64,000 nucleotides of DNA from contig NZ_JABJVN010000001.1 in assembly GCF_013618475.1 (NCBI RefSeq), positions 558,001-622,000 of the forward strand, read 5' to 3'. Numbering within the stretch: position 1 is the first letter of the stretch; each line of letters begins with the position of its first letter. Shown here one piece after another: positions 26,540-38,755 of this stretch. Position numbers and translations under genes: made by a program. The notes beneath the pieces were generated by a model. It ran no database searches and was not told the origin of the DNA. It was given only the letters and a program-made list of their open reading frames with translations. Origin of the DNA: Saccharibacillus deserti. Its GTDB lineage: Bacteria > Bacillota > Bacilli > Paenibacillales > Paenibacillaceae.

Positions 26540-28804
26540 ATGTCGGTTATCGAAAAAGAAATCACAGGCGCAAACTCGGAAGCATGGAGAGGTTTTAAAG
26601 CGGGTAAATGGACGAATCATGTGGACACCAAGAACTTCATCGATGAGAACATCACGCCTTATACAGGCAACGAAGAGTTCCTGGAAGGACCTACACAAAA
26701 TACAAACGATCTCTGGAAAATCGTATCCCAGCTGTCGAAAGAAGAAAGAGAAAGAGGCGGAGTGTGGGACGTAGACGTCAACACCCCGGGATCGATCACT
26801 TCCCACGGCGCAGGTTATCTCGATAAGGCAAAAGAACAAATCGTCGGCGTGCAGACGGATGCTCCTTTCAAACGTGCCATCCAACCTTACGGCGGGATCC
26901 GAATGGTTATCGACGCTTGTAAAGCTTACGGCTTCGAAGTGCCGGATGCGATTGTAGATACATTTACCAATATTCGCAAAACCCACAACCAAGGCGTATT
27001 CGACGCTTACACATCGGAGATCCGCGCAGCGCGCAAATCGGGGATCGTCACCGGTCTGCCGGATGCTTACGGCCGCGGACGCATCATCGGCGATTATCGC
27101 CGCGTCGCTCTGTACGGCGTAGACTTCCTGATGAAGCAAAAACAACGGGAACACAACGAAACGGTCGGAGACGGCATGGATGAGAATACGATTCGGCTGC
27201 GGGAAGAAATTTCCGAACAATACCGTGCTCTCGGCGAACTGAAAGAAATGGCGAAAATGCACGGCATGGATATTTCCAAACCGGCATCCAACGCCAAAGA
27301 AGCTTTCCAATGGCTGTACTTCGGTTATCTGGCAGCGGTCAAAGAACAAAACGGCGCGGCGATGTCGCTCGGACGCGTATCTTCGTTCCTGGACATTTAT
27401 GTGCAGCGCGATCTGGCCGAAGGCACATTGACCGAACAAACGGCACAAGAATTGGTCGATCACTTTGTCATGAAGCTTCGTATCGTGAAATTCCTGCGCA
27501 CACCGGATTACAATGAACTGTTCAGCGGCGACCCTACCTGGGTAACCGAATCGATCGGCGGGATGTCGGTAGACGGAACAACCCGAGTAACCAAGAGCAG
27601 TTTCCGTTTCCTGCATACCCTGTACAATCTGGGACCTGCACCGGAACCTAACCTCACCGTTTTGTGGTCCGAACAGCTTCCGGAAGGCTTCAAGAAATAC
27701 TGTGCCAAAGTTTCGATCGAAACAAGTTCCATCCAGTACGAGAACGATGACCTGATGCGTCCGATCTACGGCGACGATTACGGTATCGCGTGCTGCGTAT
27801 CCGCTATGCGTATCGGCAAACAAATGCAGTTCTTCGGCGCTCGTGCCAACCTGGCCAAAACGCTGCTGTATGCAATCAACGGCGGTAAAGACGAAAAATC
27901 CGGCGAACAGATCGGACCTGAATATCCGGCGATCACTTCCGAGTATCTCGATTACGACGAAGTGATGAAACGCTACACGCCGATGATGGAATGGCTGTCC
28001 AAAGTATACCTGAACGCCCTGAACATCATTCACTACATGCATGATAAATACAGCTACGAACGGATCGAGATGGCGCTGCACGACCGCGACATTCTGCGTA
28101 CGATGGCCTGCGGCATCGCCGGTCTGTCGGTAACAGCCGATTCCCTGAGCGCAATCAAATATGCCAAAGTTAAACCGATCCGCAACGAACAAGGTATCGC
28201 GATCGATTTCGAAATCGAAGGCGAATATCCTAGCTACGGCAACAATGACGATCGTGTCGACCAAATTGCCGTACAGCTCGTCGAGAAATTCATGGGCATG
28301 ATCCGCAAACACAAAACGTACCGCGATTCGATGCCGACCCAATCGGTACTGACGATCACTTCGAACGTAGTATACGGCAAGAAAACCGGTACGACGCCGG
28401 ATGGACGCAAAGCGGGCGAACCGTTCGCACCGGGTGCAAACCCTATGCACGGACGCGACAAAAAAGGCGCTTTGGCTTCGCTGAGTTCCGTTGCCAAACT
28501 TCCTTATGAAGAAAGCCTCGACGGGATCTCGAATACATTCTCCATCGTGCCTAAAGCGCTTGGCAAAGAAGAAGACACACGCAAATCCAACCTGGTTGCC
28601 ATGCTGGACGGATATTTCGGCAGCAACGCCCATCACCTGAACGTCAACGTATTCGATCGCGAACAGTTGATGGACGCTATGGAACATCCGGAAAACTATC
28701 CGCAGCTGACAATCCGCGTATCGGGTTATGCGGTTAACTTCATCAAATTGACTCGCGAACAACAAATGGACGTAATCAACCGTACGTTCCACTCGAACAT
28801 GTAA
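26540..28804 (+). CDS. pflB: Pyruvate formate-lyase
   Basis: A 754-residue glycyl-radical enzyme that splits pyruvate with CoA to acetyl-CoA and formate, anaerobically. The catalytic pair is Cys418-Cys419 ([12 protein letters not shown]), the same numbering as in Escherichia coli, and the radical site is Gly729 in RVSGYAVNF near the C-terminus. ATG 26540 follows TGGAGGTAA; the frame continues 48 codons upstream through the promoter and is not used. Its activase gene follows after 115 bases. Fnr boxes upstream predict induction without oxygen. The radical makes it oxygen-sensitive; no YfiD-type spare part is encoded here. Confidence 0.98.
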   Translation: MSVIEKEITGANSEAWRGFKAGKWTNHVDTKNFIDENITPYTGNEEFLEGPTQNTNDLWKIVSQLSKEERERGGVWDVDVNTPGSITSHGAGYLDKAKEQIVGVQTDAPFKRAIQPYGGIRMVIDACKAYGFEVPDAIVDTFTNIRKTHNQGVFDAYTSEIRAARKSGIVTGLPDAYGRGRIIGDYRRVALYGVDFLMKQKQREHNETVGDGMDENTIRLREEISEQYRALGELKEMAKMHGMDISKPASNAKEAFQWLYFGYLAAVKEQNGAAMSLGRVSSFLDIYVQRDLAEGTLTEQTAQELVDHFVMKLRIVKFLRTPDYNELFSGDPTWVTESIGGMSVDGTTRVTKSSFRFLHTLYNLGPAPEPNLTVLWSEQLPEGFKKYCAKVSIETSSIQYENDDLMRPIYGDDYGIACCVSAMRIGKQMQFFGARANLAKTLLYAINGGKDEKSGEQIGPEYPAITSEYLDYDEVMKRYTPMMEWLSKVYLNALNIIHYMHDKYSYERIEMALHDRDILRTMACGIAGLSVTADSLSAIKYAKVKPIRNEQGIAIDFEIEGEYPSYGNNDDRVDQIAVQLVEKFMGMIRKHKTYRDSMPTQSVLTITSNVVYGKKTGTTPDGRKAGEPFAPGANPMHGRDKKGALASLSSVAKLPYEESLDGISNTFSIVPKALGKEEDTRKSNLVAMLDGYFGSNAHHLNVNVFDREQLMDAMEHPENYPQLTIRVSGYAVNFIKLTREQQMDVINRTFHSNM

Positions 28805-28870
28805 ACAAGCAAGACCGAAGCGCCGGGCGGTTTTTCGGACCGGATACCTGTTCATTCATAATCAAACATG

Positions 28871-28895
28871 CGGCGCTCGCGGAACGTGAGCGCCG
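28871..28895 (+). terminator. Hairpin between pflB and pflA
   Basis: CGGCGCTC/GAGCGCCG without a full T-tract; likely a partial terminator or stabiliser that lowers pflA expression. Confidence 0.5.
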
Positions 28896-28919
28896 TTATT
28901 ATTGAAAGGGTGAAAACGA

Positions 28920-29657
28920 ATGAGTCACAAAGGACGCATACACTCGCTGGAAACATTCGGGACGGTAGACGGCCCGGGAATTCGCTTCGTATTATTTTTG
29001 CAAGGGTGTCTCATGAAATGCCAATACTGCCATAACCCGGATACCTGGAATTTCGACGGCGGCAAAGAAATGACCGTTGAAGAAGTGCTGAGCGAAATCG
29101 AGCCTTACCTGAATTACTATCGTTCTTCGGGCGGCGGATTGACCATTTCCGGCGGAGAACCGACACTGCAGGCCGCTTTTGTAGCCGAAATCTTCAGGGC
29201 AGTCAAAAAGCGCTGGGGACTGCACACGACACTCGACAGCAACGGTTTCAATAATCCCGAGAAGATTCAATACTTGATGGATGTGACCGATCTCGTTCTG
29301 CTTGATATCAAACATATCGATAACGGCAAACATAAAGTGCTGACCGGAGTGAGCAACGAGCAAACGCTGCGTACGGCCCGGTGGCTGTCGGAGCACGGCA
29401 AGAAAATGTGGATTCGGCATGTGTTCGTACCGGGCATCCATGAAGACGAGAACAATCTGCGGGATCTGGGAAGCTTTATCGGAACCCTGCAAGGTGTCGA
29501 GAAATTCGAAATTCTTCCTTACCATCAAATGGGTATTTATAAATGGAAGGAACTTGGCAGAGAGTACCCACTCGAAGGCGTGCCTTCACCGACCGACGAA
29601 CAAGTTCAGCGGGCCTATAAGCTGATTGAAGAAGGCCGCAGTATGCAGACAATTTGA
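28920..29657 (+). CDS. pflA: Pyruvate formate-lyase activating enzyme
   Basis: A 245-residue radical SAM enzyme that installs the glycyl radical on PflB. The cluster motif Cys30-x3-Cys34-x2-Cys37 (GCLMKCQYCHNPDTW) matches PflA numbering; GGGLTISGGEPTLQ is the SAM-binding GGE motif and DLVLLDIKHID follows. GAAAGGGTG precedes ATG. Cotranscription with pflB is likely, attenuated by the hairpin in between. Confidence 0.97.
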   Translation: MSHKGRIHSLETFGTVDGPGIRFVLFLQGCLMKCQYCHNPDTWNFDGGKEMTVEEVLSEIEPYLNYYRSSGGGLTISGGEPTLQAAFVAEIFRAVKKRWGLHTTLDSNGFNNPEKIQYLMDVTDLVLLDIKHIDNGKHKVLTGVSNEQTLRTARWLSEHGKKMWIRHVFVPGIHEDENNLRDLGSFIGTLQGVEKFEILPYHQMGIYKWKELGREYPLEGVPSPTDEQVQRAYKLIEEGRSMQTI

Positions 29658-29738
29658 CTTTTTTTCGGATCAAATGCATTAAATTACGAATGTCTTAATT
29701 TAAAATGAAGACGATGTAAATGTTATCATATTGTAAAC

Positions 29739-29776
29739 AAAGCGGTTCTTCCTTATATGAGGAAGGCCGCTTTTTT
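29739..29776 (+). terminator. Terminator of the pfl operon
   Basis: AAAGCGG-TTCTTCC stem closing with GGAAGG-CCGCTTTTTT. Confidence 0.85.
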
Positions 29777-29869
29777 AATAAGTTACAGAAACTTTTAAGG
29801 AGTGTTTGCGTCTAATACTATGTGCTTAGTGAGAGAAGGACCAAATTCAGTTATAAAGGGAGTCGTAGA

Positions 29870-32278
29870 ATGAATCTGAAGAAAATCACGATCATCGCTT
29901 TGCTTGTTGTCATGCAGACGGCAGCCGTACTGCCGACAGCATCGGCACAAACGGGATCGCCAAGCGAAACGCCGATCGTTGTGCAAGGTGAAGTCATGCA
30001 GCAAGAAGGCGCGGCGAAAGAATATACGAAGAAGCTTGCCGCTCCAACGCAAAATGCAGCAGGCCAGACCGAATCCGTAAATCCTGCCAATTCGGCACCG
30101 ACGCCGAACGCGCAGCCTGCACCTACCCAACCCGCAGCCGATCAGCCGGCAGATCCAACCCTTCCGGAAGGCGAGGAGAACGACGTTCCGCCAACGACGC
30201 CTCCGACCGAAGAAGTGCCGACCGACGAAGAAGTGCCGGCAGAAGGAACGGTCGAGCCGGGCAACGTGACACCTTCGGTGAGTCCGAGTACCACTCCGGT
30301 GCCGACCAAGCCGGTTACACCAACCAAGCCAACTACACCCGTAGTGAGCATCGATCCCGCTTCCACGCTGGGAACGGATAAACTGATTCTTGTAATCAAT
30401 GGAAATCAGATGTACCAGAACGGCCAGGCCTATACGGCCGCGCAGCCGATGACCGCCAAGAACGGCGTCTCGTATATTGCGGTGCGTTCGTTCGTCAATC
30501 GTGTAGGACTGAAAGTTACATACGATGCGAAAACGAAAGAGACCGTGATTACCAAAGGAGCCGACGAACTGCGCTTCAAGCTGGATAAAGACGTGTATAC
30601 GGTCAATGGCGTTCCAACCAAAATGAAGGGAACTTCGTTCCAGCAAAAAAACACCTTCATGGTGCCGCTGACTTCGATCACGCAGGCGCTCGGGATTCCT
30701 TACAAAATCGACTATAAAGCCAAAACGATTACGCTGAACATTTCTTCGAAACCGACGGCTTCGTTTACGATCGAACCGAAAGAAATCGTGGCGGGCGAGA
30801 CGAATGTCGTGTATACGACCAAGTCGGAATCGCCAAGCGGATACCAGATCGTGGATGAGCGTTGGGAAGGACGCCAGGATATCTTTACGGATCCGGGCAC
30901 GTATACCATCACGTATTCCGTACAGGATTCTACGGGACAATGGAGTGATCCATTCAGCCAGACCATTACGGTCGAAGCACCGAACGTAGCTCCGGTTGCA
31001 CAGTTCACGACCGAAAAAGAGACTTACCGTATGGGTGAGCCGGTCGTTTACACCGATCAGAGTTATGATCCGGACGGCACACTGCCGGAAGCCAACAGCC
31101 GGGTATGGGAAAATCAAAAAGGAGCTTACTTCACACCGGGACCGCAAACGATCACGTTGACCGTTACGGATGAAGATGGCGCAACCAATACGTTTACCAA
31201 AACGATTACCGTTACGGACGAAGTGCTGTATACGCAGGACGAGTATAACGCTTTGTTCGTACCGATCGGAAGCAAGTTCCTGTTTGACGGGGGCAGCGTG
31301 CCTTCGATGCGCAAAGTCGAACGTTTCAATACGTCCGAAGATGTTACGCTTTACCGCAGCAACAGTCCGGAATCCGTATTCAGTACAGGCAAAATGTACG
31401 AAGACACGCTGTCGGGCAAAGTTCGTTTCATGGTCCATCATGCCAACTATACCGGTAAAAAAGTAACGATGTATGTGGTGGCCACGAACAACAATGCGAC
31501 GCCGACGACAATCAAGACGCTGGACAGCGGCTTTGGAGGACCAAGCCCGTTTGCGACTGCGGCAGGCAAAGTGTCCGTACAGCGTTACCACCAATCCGTG
31601 ATCGACGGAACCAAGAGAGCGGACGTAACTCTGCAGCCGGGCGAGAGCAAAGTGATTCTGACGGAACTGAACGCGATTCCGATGCCGAACAAGTCGGTTA
31701 TTTCCCTAATCGCGGATGTGACTTCTTCCCAACCGATCACTTACAGCACGCTGATGATCGATCCGGGTCTGGATCCGCTTCAAGAAACGAAGACTCTGAC
31801 CTCCGCTCCGCGCGATGGCGTGCACAACCGGGGAACTTATCCGCTGGCAACCAAAATCGTCGACGTGTTTGAACCGGTCGGCGGTCCTACGCCAAGCAAA
31901 CTGATTATTGGCGACAACAACGATGATCCGAACCTCACCGGTATGGATACGCCAAACAACAAAGTGGAATCGAACGCAGGCAACTTCGGCGTTCTGTACA
32001 AAATCCATCTGGACAAGGTAGCGCCGAATACGCTGATTACGTTCAACGGACGCGGCGGCAAATATGCCGGCTGGATCCTGGTAAACGGACAGTTGGTCGA
32101 ATTGTCCGCACAAAGTATGGGCCTTGTCGGTTCCGCGCTTAACACGTCCAGCGAAGCGGGCGTCGTATACCGGACCGGCAGTTCGTCGGAAAGTGTGGAT
32201 CTTGAATTCACGCCGGCCCCGGGCAGCAACTTGTCCGTTAACCTGATCTTTACGCAGATGCCGGAACTCAAGCAGTAA
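29870..32278 (+). CDS. Large secreted stalk and PKD-domain protein
   Basis: An 802-residue exported protein. Order: signal peptide (1-28), Pro/Thr/Glu-rich linker (about 35-165), copper-amine-oxidase-N-type stalk domain (LILVINGNQMYQNGQ to KTITLNIS, about 175-300), two PKD-like beta domains (each with a GTYTITYSVQDSTGQWSD- or GPQTITLTVTDEDGAT-type core, about 300-460), and a C-terminal half of about 340 residues (from EVLYTQDEYNALF) with no family I recognise. ATG 29870 follows AAAGGGA. No sortase motif or S-layer repeats. Probably a wall- or matrix-associated protein; function unknown. Confidence 0.8.
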   Translation: MNLKKITIIALLVVMQTAAVLPTASAQTGSPSETPIVVQGEVMQQEGAAKEYTKKLAAPTQNAAGQTESVNPANSAPTPNAQPAPTQPAADQPADPTLPEGEENDVPPTTPPTEEVPTDEEVPAEGTVEPGNVTPSVSPSTTPVPTKPVTPTKPTTPVVSIDPASTLGTDKLILVINGNQMYQNGQAYTAAQPMTAKNGVSYIAVRSFVNRVGLKVTYDAKTKETVITKGADELRFKLDKDVYTVNGVPTKMKGTSFQQKNTFMVPLTSITQALGIPYKIDYKAKTITLNISSKPTASFTIEPKEIVAGETNVVYTTKSESPSGYQIVDERWEGRQDIFTDPGTYTITYSVQDSTGQWSDPFSQTITVEAPNVAPVAQFTTEKETYRMGEPVVYTDQSYDPDGTLPEANSRVWENQKGAYFTPGPQTITLTVTDEDGATNTFTKTITVTDEVLYTQDEYNALFVPIGSKFLFDGGSVPSMRKVERFNTSEDVTLYRSNSPESVFSTGKMYEDTLSGKVRFMVHHANYTGKKVTMYVVATNNNATPTTIKTLDSGFGGPSPFATAAGKVSVQRYHQSVIDGTKRADVTLQPGESKVILTELNAIPMPNKSVISLIADVTSSQPITYSTLMIDPGLDPLQETKTLTSAPRDGVHNRGTYPLATKIVDVFEPVGGPTPSKLIIGDNNDDPNLTGMDTPNNKVESNAGNFGVLYKIHLDKVAPNTLITFNGRGGKYAGWILVNGQLVELSAQSMGLVGSALNTSSEAGVVYRTGSSSESVDLEFTPAPGSNLSVNLIFTQMPELKQ

Positions 32279-32308
32279 ACGGATTGGCCTCACGGCTGAA
32301 AATAACCA

Positions 32309-32345
32309 AAAAAGCCCGATTTCCCAAAAAGGGGATCGGGCTTTC
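32309..32345 (+). terminator. Terminator of the stalk/PKD gene
   Basis: AAAGCCCGAT..CCC/GGG.ATCGGGCTTT. Confidence 0.85.
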
Positions 32346-32476
32346 TGCCGTTGAACCGCGGGTTCGCTTCATTGACTCCGTGTCCGTTTTGGGGCATTAT
32401 TAATGAAGGGCATTACGAATAACCGAACAATAACCGCAAGGAATAAGCCGGGAACGGCAGGAGGCGAGGGTTGCCG

Positions 32477-32941
32477 ATGCTTTCTATGGAACGCATTATC
32501 GAGATTATGGCGGAGCAGGGACTTCGAATTACGGATCAGCGCAAGACGCTGGCGAGATTGTTCGCCGAAGCGCCTGGCTATCTTTCCGCCAAAGACGTTT
32601 ATGATTATATGGGACAAAAATACAAAGGACTCAGCTTCGATACCGTTTATCGCAATCTGCGCGTCATGCAGGAACTGGGCGTGCTGGAGCAAATCGTGTT
32701 CGAAGAAGGCGTCAAGTTCAAGCTGCACTGCAGCGAGAATCATCATCACCATCATATGATCTGCCTGCAGTGCGAGAAAACGTATCCGATTACGTTTTGT
32801 CCGATGCAGTTGACGGAATCGCCGGACGATTTCCAGGTCGTCAAACATAAATTCGAAGTGTTCGGCTACTGCAAAAACTGCCAGGAAGAAGCCGCGCAGG
32901 AGCCTGTCCAGGCAGCTGCCGGAAAGCGTGAGGCGCGATGA
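32477..32941 (+). CDS. zur: Fur-family metalloregulator, probably Zur
   Basis: A 154-residue Fur-superfamily repressor. An N-terminal winged helix ([31 protein letters not shown]) is followed by the dimer domain with [18 protein letters not shown] and a C-terminal CKNC: two CxxC pairs hold structural zinc. ATG 32477 is chosen behind GGAGGCGAGGG; an earlier TTG is less likely. Zur rather than Fur or PerR is inferred from the zinc ABC transporter nearby and a Zur-like operator on its promoter at 35856. It overlaps yidD by four bases. Confidence 0.8.
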   Translation: MLSMERIIEIMAEQGLRITDQRKTLARLFAEAPGYLSAKDVYDYMGQKYKGLSFDTVYRNLRVMQELGVLEQIVFEEGVKFKLHCSENHHHHHMICLQCEKTYPITFCPMQLTESPDDFQVVKHKFEVFGYCKNCQEEAAQEPVQAAAGKREAR

Positions 32942-33231
32942 AAATAGCCCGGCGGACGGTTCAGGGGCCGATCCGCTTTTACCGCAAATTCATTTCTCCG
33001 CTGACTCCTCCAAGCTGCCGATTCGTGCCGACCTGTTCGGCTTACGCTTTGGAAGCGATCGAGGTGCACGGAGCGGCCAAAGGCAGCTGGCTGGCCGCCA
33101 AAAGGATCGCCAAATGCCATCCGCTGCATGCGGGAGGTTACGATCCCGTTCCTCCGCGCCTGCAGCGCGGCCGTCAAACCGCGGGAATAGACAACCAAGA
33201 ACAAGAAGAAGTCCGCAGCACGCAGGCCTGA
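32938..33231 (+). CDS. yidD: YidD membrane protein insertion factor
   Basis: A 97-residue protein of the YidD family, which assists YidC-dependent insertion at the inner face of the membrane. [34 protein letters not shown] contains the paired conserved cysteines and the CSxYA motif, and [18 protein letters not shown] is the C-terminal hallmark. The start overlaps the zur stop (ATGA), an unusual pairing that may place it in the zinc regulon. The C-terminal tail overlaps the metG promoter. Confidence 0.93.
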   Translation: MKIARRTVQGPIRFYRKFISPLTPPSCRFVPTCSAYALEAIEVHGAAKGSWLAAKRIAKCHPLHAGGYDPVPPRLQRGRQTAGIDNQEQEEVRSTQA

Positions 33232-33234
33232 GGC

Positions 33235-33264
33235 TTGACACTGCGGGCTTTTTTTCGGTATATT
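33235..33264 (+). promoter_or_regulatory. Strong sigma-A promoter of the metG T-box leader
   Basis: TTGACA and TATATT separated by 18 bases. Predicted start near 33271. Confidence 0.75.
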
Positions 33265-33270
33265 TTGGTG

Positions 33271-35718
<2,448 letters not shown>

Positions 35719-35761
35719 TCCGCCATTTCTTGCCGTCTTCCCGGCAAGGGTTCAAACCGCA

Positions 35762-35790
35762 GCGGGATTCCTTCGGGAATCCCGTTTTTG
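35762..35790 (+). terminator. Terminator of metG
   Basis: CGGGATTCC-ttc-GGGAATCCCG, tail TTTTTG. Confidence 0.85.
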
Positions 35791-35827
35791 GTCTGGGTGA
35801 CTTTAATCGTAAATGTGCCGAAAAAGG

Positions 35828-35856
35828 TTGACAACATGCAGGCGGACTCCTATAAT
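35828..35856 (+). promoter_or_regulatory. Consensus sigma-A promoter of the zinc transporter operon
   Basis: TTGACA and TATAAT spaced exactly 17 bases; start near 35863. Confidence 0.85.
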
Positions 35857-35870
35857 CGGTAAGGTTACGA
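35856..35870 (+). promoter_or_regulatory. Zur-like operator over the -10/+1 region
   Basis: TCGGTAA-G-GTTACGA resembles the Bacillus Zur box (TCGTAAT-N-ATTACGA); the right half matches 6 of 7. It covers the last base of the -10 and the start site, as expected for repression. Confidence 0.6.
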
Positions 35871-35913
35871 TTTGAGAAGCCGATATTTTCAATAGGAAAC
35901 GGAGTGGAGCCCT

Positions 35914-36930
35914 ATGCGAAGTTCCAACAAATACGCCGGACGACTGATGTTCGTACTGGCTTTGGGTGCAATGCTCGTTCTGTCCGCCTGCGGGCGCAGC
36001 ACGGCAGGCACAATTGTCGAAGATAAAGTGAATGTTGTCACGACTTTTTATCCGATTTACGAATTTGCGTCCGAGATCGGCGGGGAAGATGCGAATGTCA
36101 TCAACCTTCTCCCTACCGGCGTAGAACCGCATGACTGGACGCCGCGCGGCCAGGATATCGTGAATACGTCAAAAGCCCAGCTTTTTTTCTATAACGGTGC
36201 GGGTCTGGAAGGCTGGGTACCTGATTTCCTCAAAGGCCTCGATTCGGAGACGAAAGTCAAAGCGGTCGAGATCAGCAAAGGCGTCGACTTGATTACCACG
36301 ACCGAGGATGACGGACACGATCACGGAGGCGCCGCGGAAGACGAGCATAACCATGAAGGCGAAGAACACGCGGAAGAAGAACATGCCGAAGAAGCGGCGG
36401 ACGCCAAGCATATCGATCCGCATACGTGGGTCAGTCCGAAATCGGCTCTGACCATGGCGGGCAATATTCGCGACAGCCTGATCGAAGCCGATCCGGCACA
36501 CAAAGCGGGTTACGAAGAACGTTATGAGACGCTGATCGGCAAACTGAAGCAGCTCGATGAAGACTTCACCGCGAAATTGGCGGCCGTGCCGAATAAGGAA
36601 ATCGTCGTATCGCACCAGGCCTTCGGCTATCTGGCCCGCGACTACGGGTTGGACCAGCATGCGATCATGGGACTGTCCCCGGATGCGGAACCGCGTGCCC
36701 AGGATATGCTGAATCTTGCCAAACTGGTCAAAGAAGAAAACATTCGCTACATTTTCTTCGAAGAACTGGTATCCGACAAGCTGGCCAAAACATTGGCGGG
36801 CGAAGCGGGCGTAGAGACGCTGGTCCTGAATCCGGTCGAAGGATTAACGAAAGAACAGGCGGAAAAAGGCGACGATTACTTCAGTTTGATGCAAAAGAAT
36901 TTGCAAAATCTGCTGCTCGCCTTACAATAA
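35914..36930 (+). CDS. znuA: Zinc ABC transporter substrate-binding lipoprotein
   Basis: A 338-residue surface lipoprotein that captures Zn2+. Signal peptide with lipobox LVLSACGRS (Cys at about residue 25). The cluster A-I fold shows ligand segments PTGVEPHDWTP, DPHTWVSPKSA and VSHQAFGYLARDYGLDQ. Residues about 128-160 are a His/Glu-rich acidic loop (DDGHDHGG, DEHNHEGEEHAEEEHAEE) typical of zinc rather than manganese proteins. First gene of a three-gene transporter operon. Confidence 0.92.
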   Translation: MRSSNKYAGRLMFVLALGAMLVLSACGRSTAGTIVEDKVNVVTTFYPIYEFASEIGGEDANVINLLPTGVEPHDWTPRGQDIVNTSKAQLFFYNGAGLEGWVPDFLKGLDSETKVKAVEISKGVDLITTTEDDGHDHGGAAEDEHNHEGEEHAEEEHAEEAADAKHIDPHTWVSPKSALTMAGNIRDSLIEADPAHKAGYEERYETLIGKLKQLDEDFTAKLAAVPNKEIVVSHQAFGYLARDYGLDQHAIMGLSPDAEPRAQDMLNLAKLVKEENIRYIFFEELVSDKLAKTLAGEAGVETLVLNPVEGLTKEQAEKGDDYFSLMQKNLQNLLLALQ

Positions 36931-36969
36931 GAAGAGAAACGAACCGCTTATCAAAAAGGAGGGATCGCC

Positions 36970-37740
36970 ATGTCTGCTATCCCAACCGTAGACTGCCACC
37001 AGCCGATGATCGAATTGAAGGATGTTTCTTTTTCCTACAAAGATCAGCACGTGCTGAAAGATTTAAACTTTAACGTGAAGGAGCGGGACTTCGTCGGGAT
37101 TGTCGGTTCCAACGGTGCCGGCAAAACGACGCTGCTCAAAATGCTGGTAGGATTGATGCCGCCGACAAGCGGAGAGATCCGGATGTTCGGAGAGCCGATC
37201 CGCCGTTTCCGCGACTGGGAGCGTATCGGATACGTCCCGCAAAAAAATGCGCTGAACATGCTGTTTCCGGCGACGGTGCGCGAAGTGGTCACATCGGGGC
37301 TGTTTACGAACAAGAATCTGTTCCGCCGATTAAACCGGGAAGCCAAAGCCAAACTGGACGACGCGCTGCAGGTGATGCGGATCGAAGATATCGCCGACAA
37401 ACGGATCGGCCGATTGTCGGGCGGTCAGCAGCAGCGTGTATTTCTGGCGCGTGCCATGATCAACCGTCCGGATCTGCTGGTGCTCGACGAGCCGACAGTG
37501 GGGATCGATGCGGAGACGCAGGACGGGTTCTTCGAATTGATCCGTCATATGCATCGGCACCACAATATTACTTTCCTGATGGTCTCGCACGATATCGATC
37601 GTCTGGAAGACTATCTGGGCAAAGAACCGCGGCAGCAGAACGGCAAGATCAAATTCTTCGTGCGCCATTCGCATGACGATTTGAACTGCGTGGAAACGGA
37701 CCTGCAGCATTCGATGCCGCTTGTCCATTCGGCGGAATGA
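36970..37740 (+). CDS. znuC: Zinc ABC transporter ATPase
   Basis: A 256-residue ATP-binding subunit. Walker A GSNGAGKTTLLKML, signature LSGGQQQRVFLARAM, Walker B LLVLDEPTVGID and an H-loop in LMVSHDIDRL are all intact. The C-terminus has a His-containing extension (FFVRHSHDDLNCVE) that may sense metal. The AAGGAGGG ribosome site is followed by ATG. It sits 39 bases after znuA and 18 before the permease gene. Confidence 0.93.
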   Translation: MSAIPTVDCHQPMIELKDVSFSYKDQHVLKDLNFNVKERDFVGIVGSNGAGKTTLLKMLVGLMPPTSGEIRMFGEPIRRFRDWERIGYVPQKNALNMLFPATVREVVTSGLFTNKNLFRRLNREAKAKLDDALQVMRIEDIADKRIGRLSGGQQQRVFLARAMINRPDLLVLDEPTVGIDAETQDGFFELIRHMHRHHNITFLMVSHDIDRLEDYLGKEPRQQNGKIKFFVRHSHDDLNCVETDLQHSMPLVHSAE

Positions 37741-37758
37741 ACGTAAGGAGACGGTAAC

Positions 37759-38562
37759 TTGGAAATTTTATTCAGCGACTTTTTTCAGCGCGCACTGCTT
37801 GGCGGACTTCTGATCGGATTGACGGCGCCGCTGATCGGCATCTTCCTCGTCCTGCGGCGGCTGTCCATGATCGGCGATACACTGGCGCATGTGACGATCG
37901 CGGGCGTGGCACTCGGCTTTCTGATCAATGTCTATCCGCTTGTGGTCGGGCTTGTTTTTGCCGTCGTGTCATCGTTCGGGATCGAGAAGCTGCGCAGAGC
38001 GTACAAAGGCTACGCCGAATTGTCGATTGCGGTCATCATGTCGGGCGGGGTAGCCATGGCCTCCTTCTTGTTCACGCTTGGACAGGGCTACAATACCGAT
38101 GTGACCAGCTATTTGTTCGGCAGTATCTATACCCTCGGCCGTACCGATCTGTATCTGGTTGGCGGAGTGACGGTTGTGGTCGTGGCCGTTGTCATCCTTT
38201 TCTACAAAGAGCTGTTCCTGCTTACTTTTGAAGAAGATGCGGCAGCGGTCAGCGGCCTTCCCGTCAAGATGCTCAATATGCTGATCACCGTTCTGGCGGC
38301 ACTCGTCATCAGTACGGCAATCAAGATTGTCGGCGCGCTGCTCGTCTCGGCGCTGCTGACCATACCGGTCGCCTGCAGCTTGTTTTTGGCCAAAAGTTTC
38401 CGCATGTCCATTCTGCTGTCGGTTGCCGTAGCGGAAATTGCCGTGATCGCCGGGTTGGTCGTTGCGGGGATCTGGAACTTCGCGCCGGGAGCCACGATTG
38501 TGCTGCTGCTTATTCTGATGCTGCTGCTGACACTGGTTGCGCGCAGGGGATATACCGTCTGA
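37759..38562 (+). CDS. znuB: Zinc ABC transporter permease
   Basis: A 267-residue membrane permease of the ABC-3 family with about eight hydrophobic segments; LVLRRLSMIGDTLAHVTIAGVALGFL is the conserved motif after the first helices. It starts at TTG behind AAGGAGACGG. It completes the znuACB-type set; the DNA-binding repressor is probably the Fur-family protein at 32477. A manganese role is less likely given the His-rich binding protein. Confidence 0.93.
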   Translation: MEILFSDFFQRALLGGLLIGLTAPLIGIFLVLRRLSMIGDTLAHVTIAGVALGFLINVYPLVVGLVFAVVSSFGIEKLRRAYKGYAELSIAVIMSGGVAMASFLFTLGQGYNTDVTSYLFGSIYTLGRTDLYLVGGVTVVVVAVVILFYKELFLLTFEEDAAAVSGLPVKMLNMLITVLAALVISTAIKIVGALLVSALLTIPVACSLFLAKSFRMSILLSVAVAEIAVIAGLVVAGIWNFAPGATIVLLLILMLLLTLVARRGYTV

Positions 38563-38755
38563 CGGGTATCCTCTTTTTTGTGCCGCAAACTTGCCAATAG
38601 ACGACGAATAAAGGTATCATAGTAAGAGCTGTTTTTTGACGGGCCTATACATATTCGGGCTTTCGTCGGCAGGCGGGATGTCCGTTCATCATCGCCATTC
38701 ACGGAAAGAACCGACGGTACGGTTTTTCTAAGTCAAGGAAAAGAGGGAAAAGCGG

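Noticed and set aside
26510-28855. About 780-codon frame antisense to pflB
   Set aside because: Mirror of pflB third-base bias; pflB is unmistakable on the plus strand.
36310-36410. Short GAAGAACA/GAAGAAC-type repeats resembling an array
   Set aside because: They encode the His/Glu-rich zinc loop of the binding protein; no spacers or array structure.
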